Origin: Firm-04 sp946413695
Lineage (GTDB): Bacteria > Bacillota > Clostridia > Oscillospirales > Ruminococcaceae
Reading direction: 5' to 3'
NCBI GenBank assembly: GCA_946413695.1
Contig: CAMKLV010000009.1
Coordinates: 1 to 64,000 of the forward strand
DNA: 64,000 bases
Of this stretch, positions 17,038 to 26,029 are shown in pieces. Below the pieces are notes generated by a model, which was not told the origin of the DNA, ran no database searches, and saw only the letters and a list, made by a program, of their open reading frames with translations. Each line of letters starts with the position of its first letter. The stretch's first letter is position 1. A program made the position numbers and the translations under genes.

Positions 17038-19175
17038 CCTGTACCTCCTGTGCTTCTATCCTGAGCGATCTGGCGGTTTCGGAAAGCCTCGTCAAGTGCT
17101 GCAACAATATCGTTTGCATTTCCTGTCGGTGCGTTCACTGTGATGTAAATGTCTCCGCTGCCAATCTTGCCTCCGAGCTTCTCTGCAAGCGTGTCAATCC
17201 ATTGAGTATTTCGTTCCAGCGGCACCAGCGCTTCTGCGCCGTCTTCGCCGATCAATGTATTGTTGCCAAGCCAAGTCGGACGTTCAACAACGAAACCGGT
17301 CGCCCACCCGTGAGCTTTTTTGTATACATCAATAGCTGCCTGACCTAAGCCTCTGCGCTGTGCTTCCGCAACCCACGCTTCATCTTCTGCTGTATATCCA
17401 TGCGATTCCGGCATGTTATATTCGCTGACTTCCGGCAGCCCGGGCATGCCTGCTTCAATCCAGTCATCAAACGAGAGATTCGTATCTGCATTCAAATATG
17501 CTTCTTTCATAGCATTGCTGTACTGCCCAACTGCACCGTATTTATAATCGGAGTTGAACAGCGACATCAATGCATCATTCAGCATATTTACAATCGCCGC
17601 CGCTAAAGCACCGGCAAGCTTTGCAATAAACGGGATAATGACTTCAACATTATCAACAAGGAAATTGCCGAGTGTAATCAGCATTTGCTTAGCTGATTCA
17701 TAGAATTTCTGTCTGTTGTCCGGATTATCAAAATAAGCCGTTAGTCTGTCGATTATATTGTTCGCAGCCCCGAAAATGCCGCTTGTTCCATCATGATCGC
17801 CGCCAAACAGCACTGTTTCAATCCCGTTTGCAAGATTATCAAGGACAATAGGGGCTTTCTCCAGCATGATATTGATTGAATCGTCAGAAAGCAGTCCGTT
17901 CATCAGATTGTTGACAATCTCCGTGCCTTCTTGAACAACAGCTCCTAAGTCCATGTTTTTCGGGAACACTGCTCCGAGCAGCTCTTTTCCCGCTTCTTTT
18001 AGATCGCCCTTTTTCTCCATGATCGTCTTGACCACGATCGGAGCAGTCTCCTTCAGCGCAGAAATCAGCTCAGGCAGTTCGCCTACAAGTGCTGTTGTCA
18101 CATCCACCGTACCGCTTGCAAGAGACGGCAGCAGTGTCTTCACAAGATCAGGTGCACGTTCTGCAAGTCCGGAAAGCAGATTCGACGATCCGTCGATCAC
18201 AACTGGCAGAAGATCCTCGATCAGTCCGGGAATCTCCGGTGCCAGCTCGTCTCCGATCGCGGTTAAGCCCTCGATCATGCCGGGGACAATGTCTTTCGCT
18301 TTGGCTTTCACATTTCCAGCGGCAACTTTCAGCGCGTCTGTGAACTGCTTGACACTGCCGCTGCCGGTCAGGAAATTCTGCCATGCTGCCTTCGCACTGG
18401 CAATCGAACCGGAAATTGTTGTCGCAGCTTCCTTTGACGTTGTACCGGCAATGTTCATGTGCTCCTGCATGACGGAAATCGCATTGACAATGTTGCCGAA
18501 TGACAGAGAATCTGCATCAACTGTGACGCCGAGCTTCTGCATTTCCTCATTCATGCCGGCTGCATCGGTAATCAGGCGCTGCATTTCTTCTTTGGTTCCG
18601 CCGTAGCCGAGCTTGAGGTTATCGAGCATCGTGTAATTCTGCTTAGCAAAGCCCTGATAAGCATTCTGCACACTTTCCATGCTCGTGCCATAGGTATTGA
18701 CATTGTCTGCCATGTCAATGATCGCACGGTTTGCGGCTTCCGCTGCTTTTTCGGTATCGCCGTCAAGCGATTGCAGCAGTGATGCAGAAAAACCTGTGAC
18801 AGTCTCCATATAGGCATTGGCGGAAAGACCGGCTGCGGAGAATGCTTCATTCGCATTCTTCATAACTATTTTCGCAGTCTCTTCGCCAAAAATCTTTTTG
18901 ACGCCGCCCTCAAGCTGCTCATAATCTGCATACGCTTCGAGCGATTTCTTTGCAAGTCCGGTCAGTGCAGTTCCGGCTGCACTAACACCAGTCCCGACCA
19001 CTGCAAGCGACTTCGCAGCACCTTTCGCAAACGAGGAAAACACATCACCGGCTTTGCCCAGCGCGCCTTTCAGCCCGTCTCCGAAGCTCGACATGCGGCT
19101 CTTGGCAGAGGTCAGCCCCTTTTCATAGCTGGATGTGTCAAGGCTGATCTTCGCAAACAGATCAAATACATTCAT
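17028..19175 (-). CDS. Tape measure protein
   Basis: 715 aa, setting tail length and helping DNA entry. The N terminus (NVFDLFAKISLDTSSYEKGLTSAKSRMSSFGDGLKGALGKAG) and the YEQLEGGVKKIFGEETAKIV segment are typical of siphophage tape measures. Hydrophobic Ala/Gly-rich helices occur near residues 55-75 and 510-530. The C-terminal GWATGFVVERPTWLGNNTLIGEDGAEALVPLERN is the conserved end of many such proteins. GGAGG lies 9 nt before the ATG at 19175. It is short for the family, implying a rather short tail. Confidence 0.92.
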   Translation of the reverse strand: MNVFDLFAKISLDTSSYEKGLTSAKSRMSSFGDGLKGALGKAGDVFSSFAKGAAKSLAVVGTGVSAAGTALTGLAKKSLEAYADYEQLEGGVKKIFGEETAKIVMKNANEAFSAAGLSANAYMETVTGFSASLLQSLDGDTEKAAEAANRAIIDMADNVNTYGTSMESVQNAYQGFAKQNYTMLDNLKLGYGGTKEEMQRLITDAAGMNEEMQKLGVTVDADSLSFGNIVNAISVMQEHMNIAGTTSKEAATTISGSIASAKAAWQNFLTGSGSVKQFTDALKVAAGNVKAKAKDIVPGMIEGLTAIGDELAPEIPGLIEDLLPVVIDGSSNLLSGLAERAPDLVKTLLPSLASGTVDVTTALVGELPELISALKETAPIVVKTIMEKKGDLKEAGKELLGAVFPKNMDLGAVVQEGTEIVNNLMNGLLSDDSINIMLEKAPIVLDNLANGIETVLFGGDHDGTSGIFGAANNIIDRLTAYFDNPDNRQKFYESAKQMLITLGNFLVDNVEVIIPFIAKLAGALAAAIVNMLNDALMSLFNSDYKYGAVGQYSNAMKEAYLNADTNLSFDDWIEAGMPGLPEVSEYNMPESHGYTAEDEAWVAEAQRRGLGQAAIDVYKKAHGWATGFVVERPTWLGNNTLIGEDGAEALVPLERNTQWIDTLAEKLGGKIGSGDIYITVNAPTGNANDIVAALDEAFRNRQIAQDRSTGGTGWK

Positions 19176-19503
19176 TATCGCATTCCTCCGGCTTTGGTTC
19201 GAGCAGCGCGCTCAGTCCTCCGATGATATTCTGCGTAGTCTGTTCCAGTGACGGTGCAGGCGTATCATCCTCATCCGGACGATCAGAGAGCAAATCAAAC
19301 AACTGCGTCTGGATAATACCGCGCGTCTGGATCCTCAGACATTCTCCGATGTAGCTTCGGAAGATGAGTTCACGGTTGTCCCGCTCGCACTGTTCGTCGA
19401 TGCATTCTGCGATGTAAGCACGCCCGAGACACTTTGCCACACCCAGATCAACATGAGATAGATACCGTCCGTACCTTCGGACGCCAAGCGCTCCGCATTG
19501 ATA
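19162..19503 (-). CDS. Frameshifted extension of the tail assembly chaperone (GT part)
   Basis: Open frame of 113 codons in the -1 frame relative to the upstream chaperone gene, uninterrupted from the T7 run at 19503-19509 to the stop at 19162. Reading on after a -1 slip gives YQCGALGVRRYGRYLSHVDLG, then the part that a GTG at 19440 could also start. The fused product would be about 227 aa. This arrangement immediately before the tape measure matches the lambda G/GT system, in which the extension recruits tail tube to the tape measure. Confidence 0.75.
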   Translation of the reverse strand, partial: YQCGALGVRRYGRYLSHVDLGVAKCLGRAYIAECIDEQCERDNRELIFRSYIGECLRIQTRGIIQTQLFDLLSDRPDEDDTPAPSLEQTTQNIIGGLSALLEPKPEECDNECI

Positions 19504-19844
19504 AAAAAAGACATCACGCTTTCATCCGTAATGCATTCAGTGATGATCGCAAGAGCTTCACGCGGCTTCAGCTTGTTGGCTTCCTCTCTTGTGAGAAAGC
19601 TGAGCGCCGCAATGACATCGACTGTCATTGCAGCGTTCTCAAGCATCAGTGCACGAAGAATCCCTGCGATGTAATTCCTGGATACAGCATCCTGCTCTGC
19701 CTTTTCAGCATCACGATACTGTGCCGCGAAATTCTTTCTCAGCCCGTCCATGTCCACAGCGTGATAGAGTGCATGGAACACTTCACGGGTTTTATACGCC
19801 TGCGGAAGGAACTCCTCAAGCGTGCAGTTCGCAAGTGTCTTCAT
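19335..19844 (-). CDS. Tail assembly chaperone (G part)
   Basis: 169 aa helical protein (KTLANCTLEEFLPQAYKTREVFHALYHAV, YRDAEKAEQDAVSRNYIAGILRALMLENAAMTV) with a Ser/Thr/Asn-rich C-terminal tail, in the position of gpG between major tail protein and tape measure. It carries a slippery T TTT TTT sequence (zero frame TCT TTT TTT ATC) at codons 112-114 that gives access to the -1 frame. It acts transiently in tail assembly and is absent from mature virions in known systems. Confidence 0.78.
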   Translation of the reverse strand: MKTLANCTLEEFLPQAYKTREVFHALYHAVDMDGLRKNFAAQYRDAEKAEQDAVSRNYIAGILRALMLENAAMTVDVIAALSFLTREEANKLKPREALAIITECITDESVMSFFINAERLASEGTDGIYLMLIWVWQSVSGVLTSQNASTNSASGTTVNSSSEATSENV

Positions 19845-19855
19845 CCTGATCCTCC

Positions 19856-20716
19856 TTATGCTTTCGCTGTCACTGTTGCGGTACCGGCAGCGACTGCTTT
19901 CCCGGTCGAATCAATCGAAACAACCGTGATCTTTTTGCCGGATGCAGCCGTAATGTCCGCAGAGCCGTTCCATGCAGACCATGTATAGTCAGGAACCTCG
20001 CCGAATGCAATCGTCGGTGCATTGGTTCCGACCTTGTACACATAGGATTCCGATGCAGCAGGTGTATAGCCGGTGAGCGTCAACTTGGTTGTGCCGCTTG
20101 CTGTCCCCTGCGCAGATGTCACGGTGATTGTAGCAAGCGTCCGGACAGGGCCTGCAATGCGGTAAAGGTTGATCGGCTGGATCTGCTTATTTGCCAGCGA
20201 CTTGTAGCCGGTGACGGTACAGTTCAGTCCGCCGACAGCAGCTTTGCTTGTCGAAATGCTCAGTCCGCCGGTGCTGTATGCAAGCGGAATTTCAGCGATT
20301 ACAAAACCGCCGTCCAGAATCGGGAGAATCAGTGCGATATTCTGAAAATCGCCCGTTTCGATTGCGAACCGGACCGTGATCAGATCGCCGTCAATATCCG
20401 CAGAGCCGAGCGCAAGTGCAAGATCGCCAGCGCTCATAGATGCGAGCGTGAATGTCGCAGTTGTAGTGATCTTCGTCGTGACAAGTCCCTCGAGATAGTC
20501 GAAATGGACATTGTTCAGCTCACTGAGCACATTGGTCAGATCACGCTGCACATTGACGCCGAAGCTGTCCTTTGTAACCTGCGAGACAGCGCCGTTCAGG
20601 ATCGACTCGCGGAAATCGTCGATATTGAAGTTCCGGACAAGAATGCCGGTATCAAACTGGATGTCCTGAATCTGCTCAGGGCGCAGGGTTTCAAGCTGCG
20701 AGAGATCAATTCCCAT
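19856..20716 (-). CDS. Major tail protein with C-terminal Ig-like domain
   Basis: 286 aa. The N-terminal ~200 residues carry the tube fold (FNIDDFRESILNGAVSQVTKDSFGVNV, ITTTATFTLASMSAGDLALALGSADIDGD). The C-terminal ~85 residues (TLATITVTSAQGTASGTTKLTLTGYTPAASESYVYKVG...ADITAASGKKITVVSID) look like a surface-exposed Ig-like domain, often found on siphophage tubes. GGAGG precedes the ATG. Confidence 0.85.
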   Translation of the reverse strand: MGIDLSQLETLRPEQIQDIQFDTGILVRNFNIDDFRESILNGAVSQVTKDSFGVNVQRDLTNVLSELNNVHFDYLEGLVTTKITTTATFTLASMSAGDLALALGSADIDGDLITVRFAIETGDFQNIALILPILDGGFVIAEIPLAYSTGGLSISTSKAAVGGLNCTVTGYKSLANKQIQPINLYRIAGPVRTLATITVTSAQGTASGTTKLTLTGYTPAASESYVYKVGTNAPTIAFGEVPDYTWSAWNGSADITAASGKKITVVSIDSTGKAVAAGTATVTAKA

Positions 20717-20727
20717 GATATTTCCTC

Positions 20728-21117
20728 CTAGTTTGTCACAAATGTGAATTCAAGGTTGATATACTTGTATTTGCCGGTGCGGTCATCCTTATCCGTTCCA
20801 TTCTGGGCAAAAGGAGAGCCCTTTGTTACAGCGATCACACCATCATCGCAGATCAGACGGAGAAAACGTCCGATTCTTCTGGAAATCTCCTCTGTTTTCT
20901 CATTCAGCATCTGCCATGAATCTGAATAATCATAAATCAGGACGGTCACCGGCACAGCTTCTCCGCGGAAATCATCCGTCAGGAGTTCGTAAGTGATGTA
21001 CGGCGGATGATTTTCCACCGTCTGTTCATCGTCCAGATAGTCAGGTACACTGTTTTCCTCATAAGCAGGAAGTCCGAATGACGAAAAAAACGCATGGATG
21101 CATTCAGCTTTTGTCAT
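20728..21117 (-). CDS. Tail terminator/completion-like protein
   Basis: 129 aa, the last connector gene before the major tail protein. TKAECIHAFFSSFGLPAYEENSVPD, PYITYELLTDD and ISRRIGRFLRLI resemble tail-terminator or minor tail proteins of this position in siphophage modules. The start at 21117 forms an ATGA overlap with the stop of the upstream gene; the frame could begin 12 nt earlier. The function is inferred mostly from synteny. Confidence 0.68.
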   Translation of the reverse strand: MTKAECIHAFFSSFGLPAYEENSVPDYLDDEQTVENHPPYITYELLTDDFRGEAVPVTVLIYDYSDSWQMLNEKTEEISRRIGRFLRLICDDGVIAVTKGSPFAQNGTDKDDRTGKYKYINLEFTFVTN

Positions 21118-21482
21118 GTGAGCCTCCATTCCTCCGCGGAGACCATCCGAAGATCGAGCCGTGCGCCTTCCGGGGTCTGTGCATCCTGACCGTCATTTGT
21201 GATTCGCAGGATCAGACCGTCACGCTGTCGCTTGATAACTGCATGAAACGGAAGCGATACAGAGCGAGCAGTCAGAACGGAATATCCGGCAATCGCATCC
21301 GGCTTACCGCCTTTTTCGATACTCTGTGCTTTCGGAGCAGTTCTGCCGGTCTGATCACAAACTGCGCACGCCTGGAATGATTCGCCTTCGGTCCATGTAC
21401 CGGAACTGCCGCTCTGTCCGTCCGGCGTCCGGCTTTTGATCATCCGGCAAAATGCTTCCATGTTCTTTTGCAGGATCCTCAT
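21114..21482 (-). CDS. Head-tail connector/head closure protein
   Basis: 122 aa. A Ser/Gly-rich loop is followed by CAVCDQTGRTAPKAQ and a beta-strand region ending in RLDLRMVSAEEWRLT. Position between the gp15/gp19-like adaptor and gp10-like genes and the tail terminator suggests head closure. The start was chosen at ATG 21482 after GAGGTG. No strong family signature. Confidence 0.6.
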   Translation of the reverse strand: MRILQKNMEAFCRMIKSRTPDGQSGSSGTWTEGESFQACAVCDQTGRTAPKAQSIEKGGKPDAIAGYSVLTARSVSLPFHAVIKRQRDGLILRITNDGQDAQTPEGARLDLRMVSAEEWRLT

Positions 21483-21489
21483 GCGCACC

Positions 21490-21864
21490 TCATTTCTTCA
21501 TTGCATCGAGCATGATCGAGCGATACTTCTTACGGTGATTGACCGCAGCCTTCTTGATAAAATGCGCGGGCTTTACGCCATATTTTACGCTTGCGTGCGG
21601 TCTGGTAAATCGACCCGTTCCAAGCTCATGAAATACAGCATACGGATTGTTGGTGCCGATGTAAACGTCAGTACTGCTGACTGCGTGCGAGATTGAACGC
21701 CTCAGCTCGCGTGTATCCACAAGACCGTAAGAATTGACAATGTTCTTTGCATGTTGTTCTGCAACAGAACCAATCTGCTCCAGCGCTGCTGCACATTGCC
21801 GATGCAGCGCGCGCAGAACATCATCAGAAAAGTCCTTGAGCTGCACATTTCCATCCATGAACAT
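21490..21864 (-). CDS. HK97 gp10-like head-tail joining protein
   Basis: 124 aa. The segment YIGTNNPYAVFHELGTGRF with the following KPAHFIKKA is the recognisable HK97 gp10 motif. The N-terminal half is helical (VLRALHRQCAAALEQIGSVAEQHAKN). It joins the head connector to the tail. It is translationally coupled to the upstream gene; a TTG at 21870 is the alternative start. Confidence 0.85.
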   Translation of the reverse strand: MFMDGNVQLKDFSDDVLRALHRQCAAALEQIGSVAEQHAKNIVNSYGLVDTRELRRSISHAVSSTDVYIGTNNPYAVFHELGTGRFTRPHASVKYGVKPAHFIKKAAVNHRKKYRSIMLDAMKK

Positions 21865-21866
21865 TG

Positions 21867-22280
21867 TCAATCACCATCCTGATTATAAAGATTCAAGAAG
21901 CCGTATCTCTGTTGCATCAGACCGAGATCTTTCAGCTCATTGCGCAAGAAATACAGCAACTGACCGGCATTTGCATACTGAAATGTGTATGAATAAGGTC
22001 CGAGCGATTCCGACGCCGAAGATACAGCGCCGGAATCGTTGATTGCATCAAGCGCCCGGCAAACAGCCTGCACAACCACAGACTTGACTGCGAGCGCATA
22101 GTCCTCACCGGAAACCGGATCAGCAATCAGTTCGTCGATGTTCTTCTTGTATTTCTGCGCCATCAGCCGGAGCTTGGCGGAAGCCTCTGCAATCAAGACT
22201 TCCGCCGCTTCCTGCTGTTGATTGGTCAGCGATCGCCCGAGCGCGGTAATGTCGCTGACCTCTGCATACACCGTGCCCAT
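21867..22280 (-). CDS. Head-tail adaptor (Gp19/Gp15/Gp42-like)
   Basis: 137 aa helical protein: VSDITALGRSLTNQQQEAAEVLIAEASAKLRLMAQKYKKNIDELI followed by KSVVVQAVCRALD and SESLGPYSYTFQYANAGQLLYFLRNELKDLG, the typical order for Gp19/Gp15-type adaptors. It lies directly after the major capsid gene, as expected. Confidence 0.85.
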   Translation of the reverse strand: MGTVYAEVSDITALGRSLTNQQQEAAEVLIAEASAKLRLMAQKYKKNIDELIADPVSGEDYALAVKSVVVQAVCRALDAINDSGAVSSASESLGPYSYTFQYANAGQLLYFLRNELKDLGLMQQRYGFLNLYNQDGD

Positions 22281-22282
22281 GA

Positions 22283-23203
22283 TTATTCTCCGTCTCCGGA
22301 TGCTGCTGCTTCGCTGATCAGCGCAAAGCTGCTCGGATCGAGAATGCCCCAGCCGATGTATGCCTCGGAGCGGAGCACGATCTCATTGGTGCGCTTCAGG
22401 TCGCCCTGACCGTCCGGATCGCCGTACTGGATGATCTCCAGCGGGATATTCGCAGCATAGCCCCACTTGAAGCAGTTTGCGAAGTCGCCGACAACTGCAC
22501 GAAGCAGTGTGCCGGTGCCGAAGCTGACAGTGTTGTTGATGTCGGATGCCAGCGCGCCGAATGCTGCCGGATTGCCGCCGAAGCGGAACTCCGGATACAT
22601 TGCCTGATTGGAATGCGCCATCTTCATCTTGCCGATTGCTGCGCCCATTGCAGGACACATAGCAACACCGGTCACGATACCGTCAGATGTCTGGATCGCG
22701 CCGACAGCATCGTCGATGTTGTCATCCGGATGCGCTGCATCATAGGTGATGATGTGCCCGGAATCAGTCACCTTGCCGGTGAAGCAGTTGGTACCGACGA
22801 TCGCCGAGGCAGTTGCAGTCGCGGGATTGAAGCCGTGGAAGCCGGCAATATCCAGACCGCGGGCAATCTTCTTGGAGAAGCCGTCAGCGAACGCGCGGAG
22901 ATACGGAATCTGCTTCTCCTCAGAGAGATGCACGAACTCATCCGTAACGCGGTGCTGATAGATGAACTTGATCGGCTTGATCGTGACAGGCGCGATTGCA
23001 GCGGGACCGGCAGGCTTCTGAGCACCTTCGCCGACGATAGCGGCCTCACCGTCCATCGTGAAGATAAAGGTATCCGTGCCGGCAAACGGCATCGGCTCAG
23101 CTGCGCTCAGCTTTGCAAGGGAAGAATGTCCCTTGACCTTGCTGAACATTTCGGTCACGAGCTCCGGCTTGAAGAGAGTACCGGAAGTAGTCTTGTTAGG
23201 CAT
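22283..23203 (-). CDS. Major capsid protein (HK97 fold)
   Basis: 306 aa. LFKPELVTEMFSKVKGHSSLAKLSAAEPMPFAGTDTFIFTMDGEAAIVGEGAQKP, IKFIYQHRVTDEFVH and the C-terminal NIPLEIIQYGDP...NEIVLRSEAYIGWGILDPSSFALI follow the HK97-type N-arm, E-loop and P-domain order. AAGGAGG precedes the ATG. The N terminus is short and the scaffold is a separate upstream gene. Confidence 0.93.
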   Translation of the reverse strand: MPNKTTSGTLFKPELVTEMFSKVKGHSSLAKLSAAEPMPFAGTDTFIFTMDGEAAIVGEGAQKPAGPAAIAPVTIKPIKFIYQHRVTDEFVHLSEEKQIPYLRAFADGFSKKIARGLDIAGFHGFNPATATASAIVGTNCFTGKVTDSGHIITYDAAHPDDNIDDAVGAIQTSDGIVTGVAMCPAMGAAIGKMKMAHSNQAMYPEFRFGGNPAAFGALASDINNTVSFGTGTLLRAVVGDFANCFKWGYAANIPLEIIQYGDPDGQGDLKRTNEIVLRSEAYIGWGILDPSSFALISEAAASGDGE

Positions 23204-23214
23204 ATAAACCCTCC

Positions 23215-23667
23215 TTATGCGTTCAGGTCATGTGCAAGCGCACGGTATGCCGCATCCGCATTTGATCCGACAGGCGTTTCAGATGAAAAACTCGGTGTTG
23301 CCTGCGGATGCGATGCGAATTTGGAGAGTGCGTCTGCATCTTTGCGGATTTCCTCCTCGGTCGTACCGGAGAGGCGTTCTGCAAGCTCATAGGGCAGACC
23401 AACCTCATGCGCGACTTTCGTTTTTACCGAGGCGATCTCGTATGCGCTGTTCTTGGCGGTCAGATCGGCGATCTTGGTATCGCTCTCCTTGAGCTTTTCG
23501 GTGAGGGTCGCGATCTGATCAGTGTGTTTTTTCACATCGTCAGGCGAGAGATAGCCCTCGTACTTCTTTGCTGTCTCGTCAGCAGCAGATTTCTTTGCGC
23601 GTTCGATGCGGTCCTTGATGATCGCGTCAAGCGCTTCCTGTGTTTCGATCGGTTTGAATTCAGGCAT
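23215..23667 (-). CDS. Phage scaffolding protein (DUF4355-like)
   Basis: 150 aa, strongly charged and helical, with a coiled coil (KKHTDQIATLTEKLKESDTKIADLTAKNSAYEIASVK) and a Pro/Ser-rich C-terminal tail. Position immediately before the capsid gene and the coiled-coil layout fit internal scaffolding proteins. The start at 23667 has AGGAG 9 nt upstream. Confidence 0.83.
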   Translation of the reverse strand: MPEFKPIETQEALDAIIKDRIERAKKSAADETAKKYEGYLSPDDVKKHTDQIATLTEKLKESDTKIADLTAKNSAYEIASVKTKVAHEVGLPYELAERLSGTTEEEIRKDADALSKFASHPQATPSFSSETPVGSNADAAYRALAHDLNA

Positions 23668-23699
23668 AATAAAACTCCTATCTTTTCCGCGTAGTTGCG

Positions 23700-25118
23700 T
23701 TAATATGAAACTCTCTGCGGCTTGTGCTCCTTTGCATTGGCGCAGAGCCAATGCACAAGAGATACCGCTTCAAGAAGTGATATATCTGCGCCTTCCAGCA
23801 CAGAGGTATAACCAAATCCGCCGCCCGAGCCGATTTCCCGGTGTTCGCAGTTCGTAGCAGCCTGAGCAAGAGCCGGTTGATCCATGTGACGGATCTGACC
23901 GCCGAACAGCTGCTGTTCAAACAGCGCGTGTGCAGCAACCACATCAGCCACCTTCGGGAGCACAGCCTTGCACTTGACTCCGGCGTCCTTCATCTCAGAG
24001 GCGAGAACCGTCTGATTACCGGCGCCGTCGATCACAACAGATTCCGCGTGCGGATTCCGCAGGAACGGCATCAGCCAGGCGTTGCCGTCGCGGACCGGTC
24101 GGCAGTCGATTGCTTCAATGAAGATCTTGCCGTCATCGAGCTTAAATGCTGCGGCAAGCGAGACATTGCCGGAACTCCCGTATTTCACCGCGAAGAATAT
24201 CCGCGGCTTCTTTGGCAGCATCGGCTTTTCTTTGAGCGCGTACTCGGACCATTCCTGCTTGCTGATCGCGGATTTCTGCGAGTAGCGGAGCCACAGACCG
24301 AGGCGCTGAATGTTATCATCGACCTGATCGTCGCCGAGCTCGCTGCGGATCGTGCGCTCTGTCAGGATCGTGCCGAGGCTCGGATTCGTCAGATACCACA
24401 GCTCAGGATCGTGTGCGTCAGTCAGGTTCGGCACAGACCACTCAGCCCAGCCGGCATCTTCTTCCTTGCCGGTCAGGCAGCGGCGGCGGTATTTGAGAAA
24501 CACATCGCCGGAAGATACTGCGGTCGGCGGAGTGCCGCACATCAGCGTCTGCGGATTTTTGCTGTCCGTGACAACATATTTCAGCGCGGACTCCTGATCT
24601 GTGGTGTACTCCTGCGCCTCGTCGATGATCAGCGTGTCATAGCCTTCGCCGAGACCGCCGGTGCTGCTCCGCGTGCGAAAGTTGATGACAGCCTCGCTGC
24701 CGTCCTTCAGCCACTCGATGCTGCGGCGACCGGCTGACTTATATGCCTTGAAATCCTCGTCTTCCTTATAGCCCATTTTGGTGAGCAGTCGGAGCACCTT
24801 TTCCCATGCGCTTGCCGCAGTTGATTCGCGGTGCGCGGTGTAAAGGCATCGCCGCTCATGCAGCAGATCCCAGATCGCACGCATGATCAGGATTTCAGAC
24901 TTACCGTTTCGGCGCGGGATCGACCAGCCGTATTTCATGTGGATCCACAGCCCTGAGTCATTCACGGCCATGATGTCTTCCAGCATGAGCGCCTGCCAGT
25001 CCTGCGCGGTTCGGTCGGATTGGTTGTAGAGGTCTACGGCTTCCGTGCCGAGTGATTCGGTGTACGGGAGCCGGATGCAGATTGTAGGAGTTTGCTTGCC
25101 TAAGCGGATTTCGCTCAT
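23700..25118 (-). CDS. terL: Phage terminase large subunit
   Basis: 472 aa packaging motor ATPase and nuclease. The ATPase half contains the region around SIPRRNGKSEILIMRAIWDLL (Walker A-like, RRNGKSE) and TLIIDEAQEY (Walker B with catalytic Glu). A nuclease half follows, with acidic residues in FIEAIDCRPV and ESVVIDGAGNQ. AGGAG lies 7 nt before ATG 25118. Gene order is unusual: HNH and TerL lie downstream of the portal and MuF-like genes rather than before them, and no separate small terminase was recognised. Confidence 0.88.
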   Translation of the reverse strand: MSEIRLGKQTPTICIRLPYTESLGTEAVDLYNQSDRTAQDWQALMLEDIMAVNDSGLWIHMKYGWSIPRRNGKSEILIMRAIWDLLHERRCLYTAHRESTAASAWEKVLRLLTKMGYKEDEDFKAYKSAGRRSIEWLKDGSEAVINFRTRSSTGGLGEGYDTLIIDEAQEYTTDQESALKYVVTDSKNPQTLMCGTPPTAVSSGDVFLKYRRRCLTGKEEDAGWAEWSVPNLTDAHDPELWYLTNPSLGTILTERTIRSELGDDQVDDNIQRLGLWLRYSQKSAISKQEWSEYALKEKPMLPKKPRIFFAVKYGSSGNVSLAAAFKLDDGKIFIEAIDCRPVRDGNAWLMPFLRNPHAESVVIDGAGNQTVLASEMKDAGVKCKAVLPKVADVVAAHALFEQQLFGGQIRHMDQPALAQAATNCEHREIGSGGGFGYTSVLEGADISLLEAVSLVHWLCANAKEHKPQRVSY

Positions 25119-25131
25119 GCACAAACTCCTT

Positions 25132-25500
25132 TCAGATGGTTTTCCAGTCAAATGTCAGCGGCAGCAGCCGGTTCGAGATTAGCTCGACGCCGCCGGAGAA
25201 GTCCTGCTTCTGCGCTACGAGCTTGTCAGATTTGTCCCGGTTGCAGGTCATGTGTGCGAGCTGCAAGTTGTTGAGGTCGGAAGGGTGCCCGCCTTTGGCA
25301 ACCGGAATGATATGGTCGATGCAGGGAGAGAGCGGATGCGGGAATTTCAGCCGGAAGTCAACCGGCTTGCCGCAAATGCCGCATACCTTCTGCGTCGCGT
25401 AGATTTTCTTCTTGTTCGACTCGAACTGCGCGCGCTGCGGGCCGTTGTGGTCAGGCCGCAGGTTCGCTTTGCTCGGTCTGGCTCTTGCTCCGTTCGGCAT
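25132..25500 (-). CDS. HNH endonuclease
   Basis: 122 aa with CGICGKPVDF, PCIDHIIPVAKGGHPSDLNNLQLAHMTCNRDKSDK. This holds the beta-beta-alpha metal core (His-Ile-Ile, Asn-Leu-Gln, and two CxxC-type zinc pairs). HNH proteins beside terminase genes are needed for specific cleavage at the packaging site in several cos-type phages; that role is inferred here. AAAGGAG precedes the ATG, and the gene ends 14 nt before terL. Confidence 0.92.
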   Translation of the reverse strand: MPNGARARPSKANLRPDHNGPQRAQFESNKKKIYATQKVCGICGKPVDFRLKFPHPLSPCIDHIIPVAKGGHPSDLNNLQLAHMTCNRDKSDKLVAQKQDFSGGVELISNRLLPLTFDWKTI

Positions 25501-25554
25501 GGTGTTCTCCTTTCACAAGGCATGAAAAAAGCACCCTTTGCAGAGTGCTTGGTG

Positions 25555-25797
25555 TTATTCGGCTATCACAACATTCTCAAACTTCTTGTAAGCATCGAGA
25601 TACCATTCGTTCTTGTCGCCGTTGTATGTCAGCTCGTAGTACATACCGTCAGGCAGTGTGCTTGACAGCAGATACTTCCAGTTCTGGAGCGCTTTGCACT
25701 TCCAGACAGTATACACCTCAAACGACGGTTTCAGGTCTGATTTGTCAAGGTGGCTCTCGATATACTCCCTGACGATCTGTAATGCTTTTTCATCCAT
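25555..25797 (-). CDS. DUF6275-like small phage protein
   Basis: 80 aa. VYTVWKCKALQNWKYLLSSTLPDGMYYELTYNGDKNEWYLDAYKKFEN resembles a conserved family of small proteins in Firmicute phages, annotated DUF6275, function unknown. The start is ATG 25797 with AAAGGAG 8 nt upstream. It lies two genes after the MuF-zincin gene and could be considered as a second immunity candidate, though the family occurs in phages more generally. Confidence 0.7.
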   Translation of the reverse strand: MDEKALQIVREYIESHLDKSDLKPSFEVYTVWKCKALQNWKYLLSSTLPDGMYYELTYNGDKNEWYLDAYKKFENVVIAE

Positions 25798-25837
25798 GTG
25801 ATAAACTCCTTTCATTTTCGGGTATGAGAAAACCCGC

Positions 25838-26029
25838 TCATTTCTGGGCGGGTTCTTCTTTCGGTTCAAATCCGATTCCGTTGTTGCAGTTTATACAGTC
25901 ATCTCTTGTGATGAACATAATCTTACTTTCCGGAATCTTTCCATCATATGCATCGCATTCCCATTTTGAAGGATCGTCATTAGGATTATGACAATGCACA
26001 CATCTTTCACACTTGAAACGACCAATCAA
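25838..26029 (-). CDS. Small Cys-rich protein directly after the MuF-zincin gene
   Basis: 63 aa with CERCVHCHN, WECDAY and DCINCNNG cysteine pairs, probably a zinc-binding module. Its start overlaps the end of the 462-aa head protein by 4 nt (ATGA), so it is translationally coupled. By the layout of phage MuF polymorphic toxins it is the first candidate for an immunity or antitoxin protein, but similar Cys-rich proteins occur elsewhere in this prophage. Confidence 0.6.
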   Translation of the reverse strand: MIGRFKCERCVHCHNPNDDPSKWECDAYDGKIPESKIMFITRDDCINCNNGIGFEPKEEPAQK

